NCBI GenBank assembly: GCA_945643635.1
Contig: CALZFC010000274.1
Coordinates: 1,347,501-1,411,500, forward strand
Length of the DNA stretch: 64,000 nucleotides
DNA from: Allodiplogaster sudhausi
Lineage: Eukaryota; Nematoda; Chromadorea; Rhabditida; Diplogasteridae
Direction: 5' to 3'
Shown: positions 34,489 through 47,600 of the stretch, in pieces
Position numbering within the stretch: the first letter of the stretch is position 1
Layout: each line of letters opens with the position of its first letter
Notes under the pieces: model-generated
What the model was told of the DNA's origin: nothing
The model's database searches: none
Seen by the model: only the letters and a program-made list of their open reading frames with translations
Made by a program: the position numbers and the translations under genes

Positions 34489-37474
34489 ATGCGTCTAACC
34501 ATTCTGTTGGAAGCGGGTGCTCCTGAGCCCGAGTGTTTGGGCGAAGAGGACTGCTACTTCGAGACCATTGCACAAGTCAAGCAATATGTGAGTACACGGA
34601 CTGGCTCCCCTCTGACAAATGTCAGGCTGCAGCTCAACACTCCTCAGCGTATGATAGACGTTCACCCCTCTCAAGTTGTTGCGGCGCCACACGCACATTA
34701 CATAGCAACAGGAAGCTTACTCGAGGTTTACCGATTGCCTATCTCTCTAAATGAGTATATTTTTACGTGGATCACTTCTCAGAGTCCGGCAACTTCGACT
34801 ACGATGAACAGCCAGGAGCTATCCCTCTCGATTTCTTCCACATTCCTGGCAAAAAATGAGTCCCTTTCGCCAACCAATCCGACTGCGCTCTCGTGGGAGA
34901 AAAACGCAGTTTTTCCTGATGATACTCGAGCGGAGCAAGGTTATACTAAAATGAATGCTCATATCTTAGATTCATGAATTTTCAGTTGATGTTGAAGATG
35001 CTAACCCTTGTGAGAGAGAAGTCGACAAAGATCGCGATCTTGAAGAGCTTGGAGGTAAATCATACTCAGATTGTAAGCGCAGCTAGTAATTCATTTAATT
35101 TACTTAGCGATTTCTCATCCCTCGACACCTCAAGTTCGCTCGGAGTCACCGTTGGTCAGAACTCCCTCGGCAGTTCCAGATCGGACGATGTACACAGGCA
35201 GGCCTTTAAATTTCTGTTTAGTAAACTGCACTTTTGTCTGTTGTATCCTTTAGTATGCAAGCAAAACTCGGCGCAAGCAGATTTCTAATTAATTTTCCTT
35301 TTAAACAAGTAAACGTATGCGTTTAAGACCCCTTCTACCATCGTCTGAACCAGCGCCTTTTGAAATGCAGCTTTGAGAAGTTATTGGTTGGCAAGCAAGG
35401 AGCTCCATTCCTCAAGAGGCTACAAGATGACCCGTCGTATGACATTTCGGACGACAGGGTTGGCCGCTGCCTGCTTACGAGAAGGATCGCCGACTTTCTG
35501 CTGACATACGCTGACACGCTAGTTTTCAACTCTTGAACAACTGATATTTTACCGCACTTTTTTAGCAGAGAAAAACCATCCCCGAAAGAGACGCGGAGCT
35601 TCGTTACGCATCTATTCGCAGGATACCCCAACTGTTCTATAGTTAGCAACCTTTTTTTCTACACAACAGTTTTTAACTGAATGAAGATCATTATGAAATT
35701 TGAAAGACTCGATAACGCATTGCTAGTTACCTGAATTTTCTCTGATGTAACTACAGAAAGCATTTCAGGATGCCTTCATCGACAGCCACAAGGGACTTGT
35801 CGAATGCCGCGTTAGGCGGGTCAGATCTCTTCTTGGAAAAAGAAGCTTGCTATCACAGCCCATCAGAGAGTACAAGAAGAAAGCAGGCAGCCGAGAGTGG
35901 CTTGCTTCTTCGGATAACGAGGAGGAGAGAGAAACTGACGATCATTTAAATGTCAGTTAAAGCTCTACAAGATACTGTTATATTTTGAAAATTAAAGGCA
36001 TTACAAAACCTTTTGTTTAAGCGAATTAACAACTTGATACACGGCTCTGTCGAGCACCTCGAACTCCTTAAGCAGAAGAGGTTTTTGTCTCTCGAGTCTT
36101 TAAAGTTATACAGATATTTCATTTTGTCATATATAAGAGAGTCTTTAGATTAAAATGTAAAATTCTACTACTAGTAGCAGCTCTCTCACAAATGGCGATA
36201 TATAATTTTTTTTAGAAACTGTCGTATACGCTTTTGCCAGAACAATCCTCCGCGAGCAACAATGACACGTTACTCCTTCTACGCGCAGTCCCGTTACGTA
36301 TGTGATTTTTTATTTGTCGGATTTTGTTTTACATTTAAATAATTTGTCTATACTTACATGAGTTATTTCTTGCTCTATGGCTTGAGTTTAGAACAAAATT
36401 TTTGGAATTCACATTAGACAAATATACTTTTGAATTTGCTTGCAGATTGTCGATGACTTCATCGCGTCAAAGTGCGCTTCCGCGGGAGACTTTCCACGGA
36501 GATTGCAAGAGAAGATTGCGCCGGCAATGTCTCAGCGTGCCCTGCGCGTAATATCCGAAGCGAAGAGAAGATCTCTTGTTGAAGCGAACGCCTTCCCGCC
36601 TGGAACAAATGGTTCGGTATTCTCAACCTTATAAAGTTTTGAGTTATCGAAAAAAATGCATCCATGTGTACTAAGTATTTATCTTTGTAACCCAGGTTCA
36701 ATTGTATTTCCAAACTATTCATCGAACTGTTAAAAAGAGAATAATTGTATGCCTCAGATTTCGCTACATTCGAGTTCTTACTCAACATGCTGGCACTGTT
36801 CGAGCATACAGACAAAAAGAAGAAGCCATCTCGTGTCAAGTTCGTCTACAATCGCTTCCTGGTCCGTTATTTATTACAATTCAAATTCCCAATCAATATC
36901 TACCTATTGCTTATAAGTTAAGTGACATTAGTTTCCTGTTGCCTTTTTCTTATCTTGTGAGTGAAAAGGAGCGAGAAAGAGAGACGATACAGCGAGAGGA
37001 GTGTAAACTATGCTGCTTAGGCACATCATTCTGCGTCGTCGGCTCTTGATCAACTCAAGAATGAGGGCATCCGGCAGCCGGTGATAGTCGCATACGGTGA
37101 TGTCTCTGCCAAGTTCATCATCGCTCTTGAGGGAGTCGATGTAACCGTCAGTCATGTTTTGTTAAAAAAAAAGTTGAAATGTAATTTTAACAAATTAAAA
37201 AAATTTAATTTTAACAAATTAAAAAAAATTCTTATACTCATAGCTTTTTTATTTATTTTTTACCTGCTTTATAATACGCATGCTGCAGGTTTCTGGAGAC
37301 CTTGCCCATGCGCTTCTCTCCTACCTCGCTTGCTTCTGGTTGTTCGACCTCGAGTACCCACACGAAGTGAAACAAGAGCTGTCCCTTCTTGCGAATCTGC
37401 TCGGCATTCCGGAGCCCATGTCAAGAGATGCAGGGCTCATCTACCGCAAGTTGGAGGCCATTATGGCCGAATAG
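34489..37474 (+). CDS. CMC element accessory protein (ORF2), unknown function
   Basis: It starts 150 bp after the transposase stop. Exons about 34489-34725 (MRLTILLEAGAPEPECLGEE), 34773-34938 (Ser/Thr-rich), 34985-35055, 35107-35200, 35327-35521, 35568-35640, 35769-35951, 36021-36105, 36216-36297, 36446-36612, 36758-36860, 37021-37146, 37291-37474. Late exons encode helix-rich sequence (FEFLLNMLALFEH, HALLSYLACFWLFDLEYP). The first exon could fold as a small ubiquitin-like or doublet domain (about 80 residues), but that is only an impression. Second ORFs of CACTA-type elements often encode DNA-binding helpers of the transposase, so a similar role is inferred. Some internal boundaries are approximate. 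Confidence 0.6.
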
Positions 37475-38349
37475 AGGCCAGTCTGATCTCATTAGATCAC
37501 ATTTTTTTGTTGACTCTTACATCTGAAAATTTTCTTTTACTTGAGTTTATTTCACTTGAGAACATTCTTTCATCTTAGTAAAAGATTGTTTCATTTTTTA
37601 ACTTGCTTTCATGCTATACGTTTCTTTCATTTTAGAACTATCGAATTTTTATTTCCAAGATTCATTCAGAAAGTAACTGGTAACATAGACATATCCTTCT
37701 AAGAAAAACAGTCTTTACAGAATGTATTAATTCTTGTCGTTTTATGACCAGTAACTCAATTTTATCATGATTAAGTAGCCCAAATTCATTTAACTCGGCG
37801 CGGTTATCTTGTAAGTGTGTTAGTTGTTACTGTTTCCTTGTGAATGTGTTGAGTTGTTACTGTAATCTTTTGAAGGTCTCACTAACTTAATGAATAATTC
37901 TTCTTGTTATTAAATGCCAGTGGCATGCATAATAGTAAATGAATCACTAATTCGAAGAATGGATGAAGGGGGAGGGAGAGCAAAAGGGGCGGAGCTAACG
38001 GTGGGAGCATGTCACAATTTATGTGCTGCCGCCTAATTGTGACATGCAATGTCACATTTTTGCTGGGATACGCTGCCCTCCACCGCTCGAAAATTGTGAC
38101 ATGGCGCGTCACATTTCTGTTTCACTGGAGGTCACAATTTTTTGGAACATAAATTGTGACATGGGGTGGAACACATATGTACCGAAGTAAAATCGGTACA
38201 TTATTGTGACATCAAATTGTGACATCCCGTGTCACATCGTTTTCTGTGTGAAGTTTCATGCTTCAATGAGCTAGAGTTACTTAGCAGAATATTCCGATTT
38301 GTTTTCTTTGGGACAAATACAGATTGGATTTATTGAAACAAATCCAATT

Positions 38350-38880
38350 GTTGTGGAGTTATGTGCACATAAGTAGAATACGTGACTTTGGGATTCAAGG
38401 GAAATTAGGAATAATTACACCTGCATCAACCTTCCCAGAGTACATCCCATTGCCCGCCAAGGACTACATCTACCATCCCTATATAAACCCTTTCTACCTG
38501 TGAATAAACGTGTTTCCTGTGTTACGAGTTTTCGTGTCGTACGTGTTCTTCTCTGGTTTTCCGCATCGTACCTACTTTATCTCAAGGCTCTCGCATCTGG
38601 TCGTTCCCTCTGTCCCCCTCCTTTCAGGTTCAGGTGGTGTTCGGAAGGAATGAGGATAAGGAAGGAGGATTAGGAAAGGGGTACGACCAGCGAGAGAGTT
38701 AGGCGAGAGAGATAAATGAGTCCAAGAGGACTCGTGAGAGATATAGCAAAAGGTTGCTTACGAGAGCGTCTCGCCGTGCGACATTTGGCGCTTGTGTGAG
38801 AGGCCAGTTTGGTGAGAGCGAGAAAACCTTGTAATCTATCCTTTCCTGGCGAGGACAAAAGATTACAACTCCGATAATTT
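38350..38880 (+). mobile_element. Truncated LTR retrotransposon 5' end
   Basis: Starting near TGTTGTGGAGTTATG, the sequence has an LTR-like promoter core (CTATATAAACCC) and a poly(A) signal 19 bp on (AATAAACG), then a stretch reaching GTGCGACATTTGGCGCTTGT. TTTGGCGC after a terminal CA is a common LTR-PBS junction in Ty3/gypsy elements. No internal genes or second LTR follow, so this would be a 5' remnant. Boundaries are tentative and no target duplication was found. Confidence 0.4.
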
Positions 38881-40127
38881 TGTGATACACTGGCGATTAA
38901 TTTCATTTGATTACTTAATTTTCCCACGACGAAAAATCGCGTTTTTTTCGTGAGAATACCATAAATGTATCAATGCAAATGTAAATTAGTATAATAACGC
39001 CGCCTATTAGAATCTAAGATCCTTCAACTTATTCAAAAACTGATGAGTCGACACTGTTGCGTTTCGCACATCTGTTTCCCTCGCCTCCCTTCCCCGATCC
39101 GGTTGCTCTTTCGGAGCTCACTAGTTTTTATGGTCAGATTGTTATTTTATTTTCATTTTCCTTCTCTAAAGAACTTGTCTCATACATACATACATACTAT
39201 ATTGAGCATTTTAGAAAGAAGAGACCAATTAGGCAAAAAATGCAATCTGTTAATTAATATCGAAATGAATACTATCAAAATTCAAGTTTTCTTTATAGTA
39301 AGATTTTTTGCTTATAGCGGTTGTCGTGGTATTTCGAGTTTAAATTGAACGGTGAAAAGATTAAACTTTAAATTACTTCAAAGTATTAATCACTTCATTT
39401 TCAGTTGAAATGCCTGGAGCAAACGGTCGTCGCGACTCAACTCTCTGGACTCGCTGCCTCATTTGTCCGTCGAGCGCGGCCGGCGCCTCTCCAGTCGCCG
39501 CCATAGTCTCCAACGGAGACTACAAATGGGCTATATATTAGGGCCGCAAGCCTTATAGAAAAATATGTGTAAGCAAGTGGATAGAAACAAAGGATAAACC
39601 TAACGGTTAGGTAAGGTTTTAAAAAAAGTGATGATTCAACTTGATTACATCTCTGCCCGCACCTTCACTGCCGCCTCTTCTCTTCTCTGGCTCTCTCCCA
39701 CATAATTACATAGCTTCTCTCCCTGGCCTCTCTTCCTCTCTCTTGATTTTTCCCTATCATTAGTGCCAGTTTATGTTACTAAAATCTCGAATAACGAATA
39801 TTTAAACATATGCTCGTAAAGTGCCACTATAAAAATAAATATCTTTTTCGTTTGTTCAACATATGCGTAATCTGTATATTTTCACCTGACATATTCTGGG
39901 CACTCCAATTTAAATTTACCGCCGTCTTCAAAACATTTGTGATTCAGTGGGAACGAATAAATCAATAAATCAATAACTCATTTCTAAAATTTATCACAAA
40001 ATATCAGCCTATAATTTTTTGTGGAAAGATAAGGATGCTACCACATGGAAGCATCAAGTGTGAAATGTTTTTACATTCTCATGTGCTTGAATTATTATTA
40101 GCATAACCCTAAAGTACAAGCATTGTT
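38881..40127. other. Intergenic, possible isolated exon
   Basis: Mostly featureless. At 39409-39540 a stretch after a TTTTCAG acceptor is open and GC-rich (MPGANGRRDSTLWTRC, then a CLIC motif), followed by a stop. It could be a terminal exon of an unseen plus-strand gene, but nothing supports it further. Confidence 0.35.
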
Positions 40128-42062
40128 TTATAGGCGTGCCCCGCATGCGCGGCAGTAGTGGTCTTCCGGCACGCCCTTGCGGCCACACTTGCCGCAGTAG
40201 CCCGAAGCGGAGCCTGCCTGCCATAAGAATGTATGTATACATGAACTTGACATATGTGAGCATGAAATATACGTTCATCTTCTAAATACGCCAATAGATG
40301 TCACGAAATCAATGTTCAAAAAAAAAATTAGAAAATTTCTTTACGGAATTTCTCTTTAAAAAACGTTGGAATCCTAGAACATCTCATTTTGCAGTTTGCT
40401 GATGACACCAGAATCAATCGATGATACGAACCTGTCCGTTCGCTGTTGCTCTTCGTCGACTGGAAGAGCGAGTCCTCTGCGAGGCACGCAGCGTCTTGCT
40501 GTTTCCTCTGTTCAGAACATTGCAAGTTAATAGTTTACGCTTCTTCACTCTCGTTACATATGCGAAATAGGTTTTATTTTTTTATAAGATCAGTAATTTT
40601 ATTTTATTTTATCAAGGTTAACATTAATCAATAATTACCTTGGCGGCGGAGTCTGCGATTCGGGACCGCCAACGATTTGTTGCGGCACCGGGGTGCTACC
40701 CCATGAAGAGATCGATCCTAGAGTATTGAATAGAGTATTGATTATTCTGCTATTTATAAAAAAAGGTTATCCTTTTATTATAAAGAGGATTCAGCTGTTA
40801 TTGAAAATTTTTTTAAATTGTATATAGGAGGGATTTTTTTTGTAAGCCCAGCCGATAGAGAGTGTATGAGAGATAGTGTCGATAGAGAGTACAATGACGG
40901 AAAGGGCAGGCAGAGCGAAAATGAGAATGCTTATCTGACCAGCCGAGCTGATATCCCTGCCTTCCTCGCCGTCCTTTCTCGGCCGGCCACAGACTTCAAT
41001 GAACTCGATGCCGACCCTCTGCTCCTTGTTCAGGTTGAGAATTTCGGGAGACGGGATTGGCTTAAAGAAGACATTTTTTTGCTATTTACAATTAGTTAAT
41101 TGTTTATTATTAATTATATAACTATATGTTTATATATAATTGCATCTATGCATTATAGTTAAATAATATATGAAGAAAAGAAATTAGCACCTCAGAGAAG
41201 ATGAGCAGAATGAAGCGTTGCCGCGTGTCCACGAACAAGAAGCGCGTGTCGTTGAAGAAGGCGTCGACGTCGAATTCGATTGTTCCTGCGTAGAAAACAA
41301 GCATTATTGACTGACATTGAATGATCGATCTTTTGACTACGATAGATCTTATTGATTGAATTCGTAACGAAATATGTCTGGCTTGCTTTCTTACAAAGTA
41401 AGTTGTAACCAAGTTCTCGATATGCCGCCTCCATCGGATGCGTTGAACGAGAGCCGAGCACTTCGACTGTTCGCGCTTGAAATTGTCTCCTTTTTTGACA
41501 TTTTATCATATATTTTCTTACTGCTTTCTCAAAGGAGCGAAAAGTCAATATAAGTTTGCGCTGTTTCTTTCTGAATAAAAGAGTGCAAAGTAGTGAGAGA
41601 AAATTTTTTAATTGTCTTTGAATAAATAATACAATAAGAAGCTGTAAATGTATGCAAACATGAATAATAATCAATCTGATGCTCCTTTTTTTGAAAACTC
41701 ACGTTTGCACCCGGGATGCGCTCGAATAGTGACGCGTGTAATGTTGACAAGGTGGCCGAGATCGAGAATGAGCGAGCTTTGCGAGGCGCGGCTTAAAAAG
41801 TAGAGGGGAAAAACGTGAAAAGTGCCTTTTTCTGAAGCAATTACTATTTTAATGCTAGTAAAAAAATAATGATAATAAATGTGTTGATAATTAATAATTG
41901 AAAGACAATGTAGGGCTAAAGGCAAAAGTAAAAGTTGGCATTATATTTACCACAAGATTCAACACGTCCCACCTCGCACTCAGCCATCCCTCGGTGACGT
42001 CGCGATTCTGCAGAGAAGCTGTCGCGTCGACGCCACCATAATCCGAAGACGCGTAGACGACT
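40128..42062 (-). CDS. CEP104-like jelly-roll domain protein with C-terminal zinc ribbon
   Basis: Minus-strand exons, 5' to 3': about 41985-42058 (VVYASSDYGGVDATASL, then EGWLSA), 41700-41793 (SLILDLGHLVNITRVTIRAH), 41410-41485 (TVEVLGSRST, then YRELGYNLL), 41192-41287 (FDVDAFFNDTRFLFVDTRQR), 40945-41040 (QRVGIEFIEVCGR), 40639-40717, about 40420-40510 (Ser/Arg-rich) and 40128-40215. The last exon has CGKCGRKG...CRACG, a four-Cys zinc ribbon. The GW...S, LxL...I...AH and F...LIF pattern recalls the N-terminal beta-sandwich of the centrosomal/ciliary-tip protein CEP104, but this gene is far shorter (about 250 residues) and lacks the TOG region. The match is from memory, so the family is tentative. 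The 5' exon with the ATG was not found. Confidence 0.45.
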
Positions 42063-42489
42063 CTTCATGTTCAAAAGAATATTTACTTTTCATTTTATTT
42101 ATTTTTATATTCATCTTCGTTCTCTTCCTGCGCGTGTTATTGACAATTCATTTAAATGAGCTCGACTACCAAAAAGACTATGATTATTTACTATTGCACG
42201 CGTGCTATTTCATGTAGCGGCGTTGTGCGACCCGCTAAATTGCACACGCTAGATGGAGACTACTTTAATCCATACTTTATATGACTTTTCTCATTTAACT
42301 GTCAGCTGACTTATATGGCCGGATTCGATCGGCAGCAGCGTCAGCCTCGTCATGCTCGTAGATGTTGCTTGGAGGAGGAGGCGAGGCGAGCGTCGTTGAC
42401 TGCCGCATCCATAGAGACTGGCGGGGGAGAAGGGGCAGAGGGCAGCTGAGAGGTGGGCTGGGAATTAGGGTTAAGGAGAGAGAGAGAGA

Positions 42490-42540
<51 letters not shown>

Positions 42541-43855
42541 GGTGGGGCCGGCAAGTGGAGAGCAGGCGGCAACCTGGGTGGCTGATGCATCTTCCGGAAT
42601 TTTAAGAGGGTAGAAACGGATTGAGAGGAACAGAAAGAAAGAGAGAGAGAGAGAGCGAGAGAGAGAGAGAGAGAGAGAAGGAGGAAGAAAGAAGGAGATA
42701 GTGCGTGAAAAGTTAGAGAAAAAGTGGAGAGAGTAAAGAGAGAGAGAGAAAGAGAAGAGAGTGGAGAGAGAAAAAGGGTATTGAGACAACGAGGATGAAG
42801 GCAGACAGAGATAAAAGGAGGAAAAAGAAGAGGGAGAAAGAAGCTACATAATAGTTCCATTCCAGTTTGCAAAAAGGCGAAAAGAGGAAGCATAGTTCAC
42901 TTTTAAATGCATTTTAAATGAAGAAAATATTGTGGAAAATCTGCATGCTCTTCGAGGTGATTCTGTAAACGACTTTTCTTGAGAAAACATGAAAAGCGGC
43001 TTCCACAATTTCCATAAGATTTAGAGATAGCAAATTACTGTTTTCGCGGCCTTCCAGATAATGTCCAGGCTTGCTGGTTTTCTTCAGTATTCGCTTTCCA
43101 TTTAATGTACAGGTCAGGGACTAAACAATGCCAAAAAGTGCATTTCCCGAAAAGATAAAAATATCTATTTTGCAGCATTGTGAATACGTGAATGTGAAGT
43201 ATTACCGATATTATCATTTTTGTTGCGAAATTAGAAAAAAGATAAAACATTCTCCTGCCCGGATGAAAATGAGTAGCATTGATAATATCTGACATGATTC
43301 AGTTGTTAAATCTTGGTCGGATACATAAGAGAGCCAAAGTCAACAAGGATCGTCACGATTTTGCACAGACTGGTGATCTCTTGGCTACCCACAACTGTGC
43401 CCTGACCGTGCTCTGCCTGTATGACTCAGGAGAAATACAGAAGGATGAGAGAGAAGGAGAGAAAGACGAGAAAGACGAGAGATAGAAACAGATAATGAGC
43501 GAGAATGATGACAGTGAGAGAGAGAGTTTGAAGAATGAGAGAGCGTCAGGTGACAAGACTGGGCAAAAATAATGATGAGGAGCTTGTGCGAGACGGATAG
43601 AGAACTTGTGAGAGAGTTTGGAAAGGAATGAGGCAAAGGACAGGTCTCTTTTTAGTTGGGCATGTGAATGAGAAGTCGCAAGAGATAAAGGGAGTAAGAT
43701 AGAGTAAGCGAGAGAGCGAGAGAGACGGTAAATAGTGGAAAGGGGGGGGGCATTAGTTCGTGCGTTGCCATGTTATAAAAGAGCCTTCAAGTGCTCAGAC
43801 CTATTCAATTGTGCTCTGATATTTTTTGCTGCCATATTTACCTAAATACATATAT
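42063..43855. other. Intergenic, GA-rich
   Basis: Contains long purine tracts (see separate entries) and no supported gene. An open piece at 43279-43430 (MIQLLNLGRIHKRAK) ends at a plausible place but has no partner exons. Confidence 0.5.
42475..42785. repeat. (GA)n microsatellite cluster
   Basis: Near-perfect GA runs at 42475-42538 and 42640-42680 with interrupted purine-rich sequence to 42785. The long open frames on the minus strand (poly-Ser/Leu) are a by-product of the repeat. Confidence 0.95.
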
Positions 43856-44445
43856 GACGCTGCCAACTAAAAAATCCGCGTTTTTTTGAGTTTTGACGTG
43901 TTTTGTGGGATTTTTGCAGCGTCTGCAAAAATATACATGTACTAAACTGCATATTTTTTTGTTCAACTTTATACGCGTACAAACGTGAGCAAATAAAAAT
44001 GCGCACAAATATACGCGTACAAACGTTCACAGAAAATATTCTGAAATATGAGCACGAATATACGCGTACAATAGTGTGCAAAAAAAATTGAGCAGGAAAA
44101 TACGTGTACATAAATGCTCAAGAATTTTTTACAGGAAAGTACGCGTAGAAAAGTGCTCAGTATTTTTGAGCAAAAAAGTACACGTAGAAAAGTGCTCAGA
44201 AGTTTTGAGCAAAAAAGGACGCGTACAAAAGTGCTCAGTATTTTTGCACAAAAAAGTACGCGTACAAAAGTGCTCAGTATCTTTGCACAAAAAAGTACGC
44301 GTTCAAAAGTGCTCAACATTTTTGCGCACAAAACCACGTGTACAATAGTGCTCAAAATTTTTGCACAAAAAAGTACGCATACAAAAGTGCTCAAAATTTC
44401 TTTGCAAAAAAGGACGCGTATAAAATTGCTCAAATTTTTGTGGCA
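43856..44445 (+). repeat. Left terminal inverted repeat with 39-bp minisatellite
   Basis: After about 100 bp of unique terminal sequence, units of 39 bp repeat about eight times (core AAAAGTGCTCAGTATTTTTG, then CACAAAAAAGTACGCGTAC). Each unit has the palindrome ACGCGT or a variant and a GTGCTCA box. Since 39 is divisible by 3, all frames stay open; the apparent 13-residue protein repeats are not genes. Confidence 0.9.
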
Positions 44446-44662
44446 AAAAAACCCAGATGAGATTCAATGAGCTGGAATGAATAATGCCGTCAAAAAGAAT
44501 ACTTCGAAAAAGAAATAAAATTCACAGGAGTGAAAATAAAAACAATTGAAAATGATTTAAATTCACAAGAATAGGAACAGAAGCACCTGACAATGCTTTA
44601 AATACGTAGGAAATTATCAAAAAAGGTCAAAACTAGTACAGGACACCAAGTCAATTAAACCA

Positions 44663-47600
44663 TTACTTTGCATTGATCATGAAACAGAGATTTTCTTTGT
44701 CTCCTGATCCACTTTCTGAGTCCATGTCCATATCGAACTCGTCTTCTTCTTCATTCCGCGTGTCTTCAAGATGGTTGAGATATGCCTCCTCAAATGGCGG
44801 AACTTCCTTTGCAACAATTGCGATCGTCTCAGAAGCAGGAATGAGCGGAAGACATTCTAAAATTTTATTTTAAAATTGTTATCTTTGCAAGTGAACGGCA
44901 AATTCCTTATGGGATCTGAACCTAAGTTATAGAACTTACTCTTGAAGACGTCGACCGAGCCTGAGTATGCCACCTCAGGACTTCGATTTTCAGAGTTCTC
45001 AGCTTCTCCATTGCTCTTTCGCAGCAACCTCAGCGCATGCGACATTTCTTCCTAAACATTTCAAATGATACTGATATAAACGAGGTAAAAAAAGTAAAAG
45101 CAAAATATGGAATAAATTATGCAACTCACAGCGCTTAAGATGTCTTCTCGAATATCAGCAACGCGAGCTATGTCACTCAAGCTCAGTGGACTTCCGCCTA
45201 CCTTCACAAGTAGATGAACATCGACTGCCAGCGTCACGAAGATTGAATCTACAGGCAACTATTTTAAATTCGAATGCGACGACAACTTTAATTAGAGTAA
45301 TTTCAACTATGAACAAAAAATAACACCTTTTGATCTGCGAGGCAATTTGATCACGAAGCGATGGGGAAGAGCGAGCCGAAGCTTCGTCTCGAGCAATCTC
45401 TTGAAGCTTCTCTCCGGTTGCCCCACAAATATAATGACACACGCTCGCCGCTTCAGAGTTTTCTCGAGGAATGAACTGTCACCCTGAAAAAGGAAGGGCA
45501 CGTGTGCTACAAGTTTTCGTCTTTTAACAAAACACTACAAAAAGATGTAATAAGATTTGGACAAACTTTTTCCAACCAAGTTTTGTCATAATTTACTATT
45601 TAACAAAAAAATATGTACCGAATCTGAGATCATTAGAAAGTGAGGTGCTTCATAGGAGTTGCTTATCGTGATGAATTTCGCTCTCTTGTGAGTAAGCCTC
45701 TTCAGAAGGCGCTGCCGAATCTCATCAGGCTTCAGTGGTTGTCGCCTTGGAACACGGAGAATTTTCCTAAATTGTAAATATCTGGTGTGGCCGAACTGAA
45801 ATACCTGTTGCCTAGTTGCTTAAATACCAGTTAAATTAGTTTATCGAATTAGATGTAAAAAAAAAAAATCATGCAATTCTTACTGTAGCGCTTGATATAA
45901 AGCGACATTTACCTGCAGACCGTGCAAAATTCGAACCGCAGTCACACGTTCAACATCGCGCTCTAAGAGCACTTGCAAGGCGGACGGAACAACACGAAGT
46001 AAATCCTTCAAGTTGGTAATAACAACTCAACAATTGATAATCTTGATAAGATTCAATTGGAAGCAGAACTGCATACCCTATGAAACTGCATCGGAGTGAG
46101 CTTGCCGGCCGCGAGGGAAGAGAGAAGTCCTTTGACGCGCTCTCTACACTAGCTTCCATAGGCGGACAGTGTTCACTTGATCCAACCACCTCGCCTAAAT
46201 TTAATTGTTTTCATAAGTATGTACATTTAACAAAAGCACTTTCACATGCAATAGAATTGGCGCACGAATATAGTATAAAAAAAACATAAACAGATTCTTA
46301 TTCCTACAGGATCCATATTTTACCATTCTTTTAACGAATAAACTCATTGTGAGGTTTTTGCTAATTGTAAGTTATGCCCATCACCACTGTTTCCACTATT
46401 TATTTCCAAGAGATGAAAAACGAGAATTACTCACCGAGACATCTTGCACAATCGTCCATGCATCGTGGTCCAGAGCAGCTAGACAGACTATCGGTGATGT
46501 GGGGTATGTTTCCTCGTTCAGAAGGAGATGAACCTAAAAGTTACTCCAGTTCTTGAAATCAAACAAATAATTTTATATATATATAGAACCAAAAAATATG
46601 AGAAATAAAAAGCACCATGTCTCCCAGTCGCTTCTTTGAAATGGCAACTCCGCCAGAATCGTCCAAGCCGAGCATCGATATCAACTTACGGGCATGAGTT
46701 GCCTGATCAAAGTGATTTTTTAGTCTATTATTATGATATCCAAACATTACCACTAAGCTTTAGTTGAGCAATGCGGTATTCATAATACTTTTTCTTTGTT
46801 CGAAATATACGAAACAATTGCTTAATCATATATGCCAAACAATGCTTATGGTGTCTAAGCACACGAACCTTTTCAATTACGGTATAGGGCAGTCTTGTAT
46901 CTTCTGAAGAAACAGTCATCAGAGCGGCCGCTTGTCGAGAAAGTTGCTCGTTCTAGCACTTGAGCTAAAAGTTAAGAAGATGTTAACAGAATTATGGTAT
47001 CTACAAGGTGTAAGGTAAAACATGCAATTAATTCAGCAATTTGGAAAGGAATGTAAAAAGTTGCTGACTTTGCCAGAAAAGAAAGGTGGCTTGTTCAACT
47101 GCTGGCACTCCTCATTCAGCTGCACAAGCGCACGTATTCTGTGCTGACCGTTCAATACAACGTACCTAAAAGTTGTTTTAAGTCCGCGTATCAAATCGCA
47201 ATAACAAAGAATTAAATAAAGAAAAAAGGAATGAACATATTAGTAGCATAGTCAATGCGTTCCGGAAAATTATATCAACAAAACATACCTTCCATTCTCA
47301 AGAGTTACTGTTGGTCTGCAAGAGCAGATAAGCATGCAGCCTGAGGTGAACAACTCCTTCATCTTGTTGACATGCGTCTGCTTAACACTTCGAAGGACAC
47401 CGATGATGTTGAGTTCATCGAGGGACAACTGAGCAAGAAGGTTATAAACCTTCTCTTAGTAAAAGAGATAGCTTTCATAAAAATAAAAAGATTTGAAGAG
47501 CTATTCGTGATCATCGCAGATTTATAACAAAGGTATTGAAGAGATCAGTATAAGTACTTTGATTCGATTTCAAAACAATGTTCAACTTCATGTCATTGTC

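Larger units (their letters stand above)
28717..38250 (+). mobile_element. Complete CMC (CACTA/Mirage/Chapaev) DNA transposon, 9.5 kb
   Basis: Left end CACACAGAAAAAAATGTGAC and right end, inverted, CACACAGAAAACGATGTGAC define the terminal repeats. A 2-bp AA repeat flanks both sides, a size reported for Mirage-type elements. Both subterminal regions (28730-28870, 38030-38240) carry many scattered TGTGACA/TGTCACA motifs, the kind of short binding repeats typical of the superfamily. Inside are two multi-exon plus-strand genes, a DDE transposase with zinc fingers and an accessory gene. No frameshift is evident in either, so the copy may be autonomous. Confidence 0.85.

Noticed and set aside
42295..42893. 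Minus-strand Ser/Leu-rich frames
   Set aside because: Produced by the (GA)n microsatellite; composition follows the repeat and no splice or domain support exists.
43969..44470. Open frames with a 13-residue repeat on both strands
   Set aside because: The 39-bp minisatellite keeps all frames open; the same happens inverted at 61371-61734. It is TIR sequence, not a gene.
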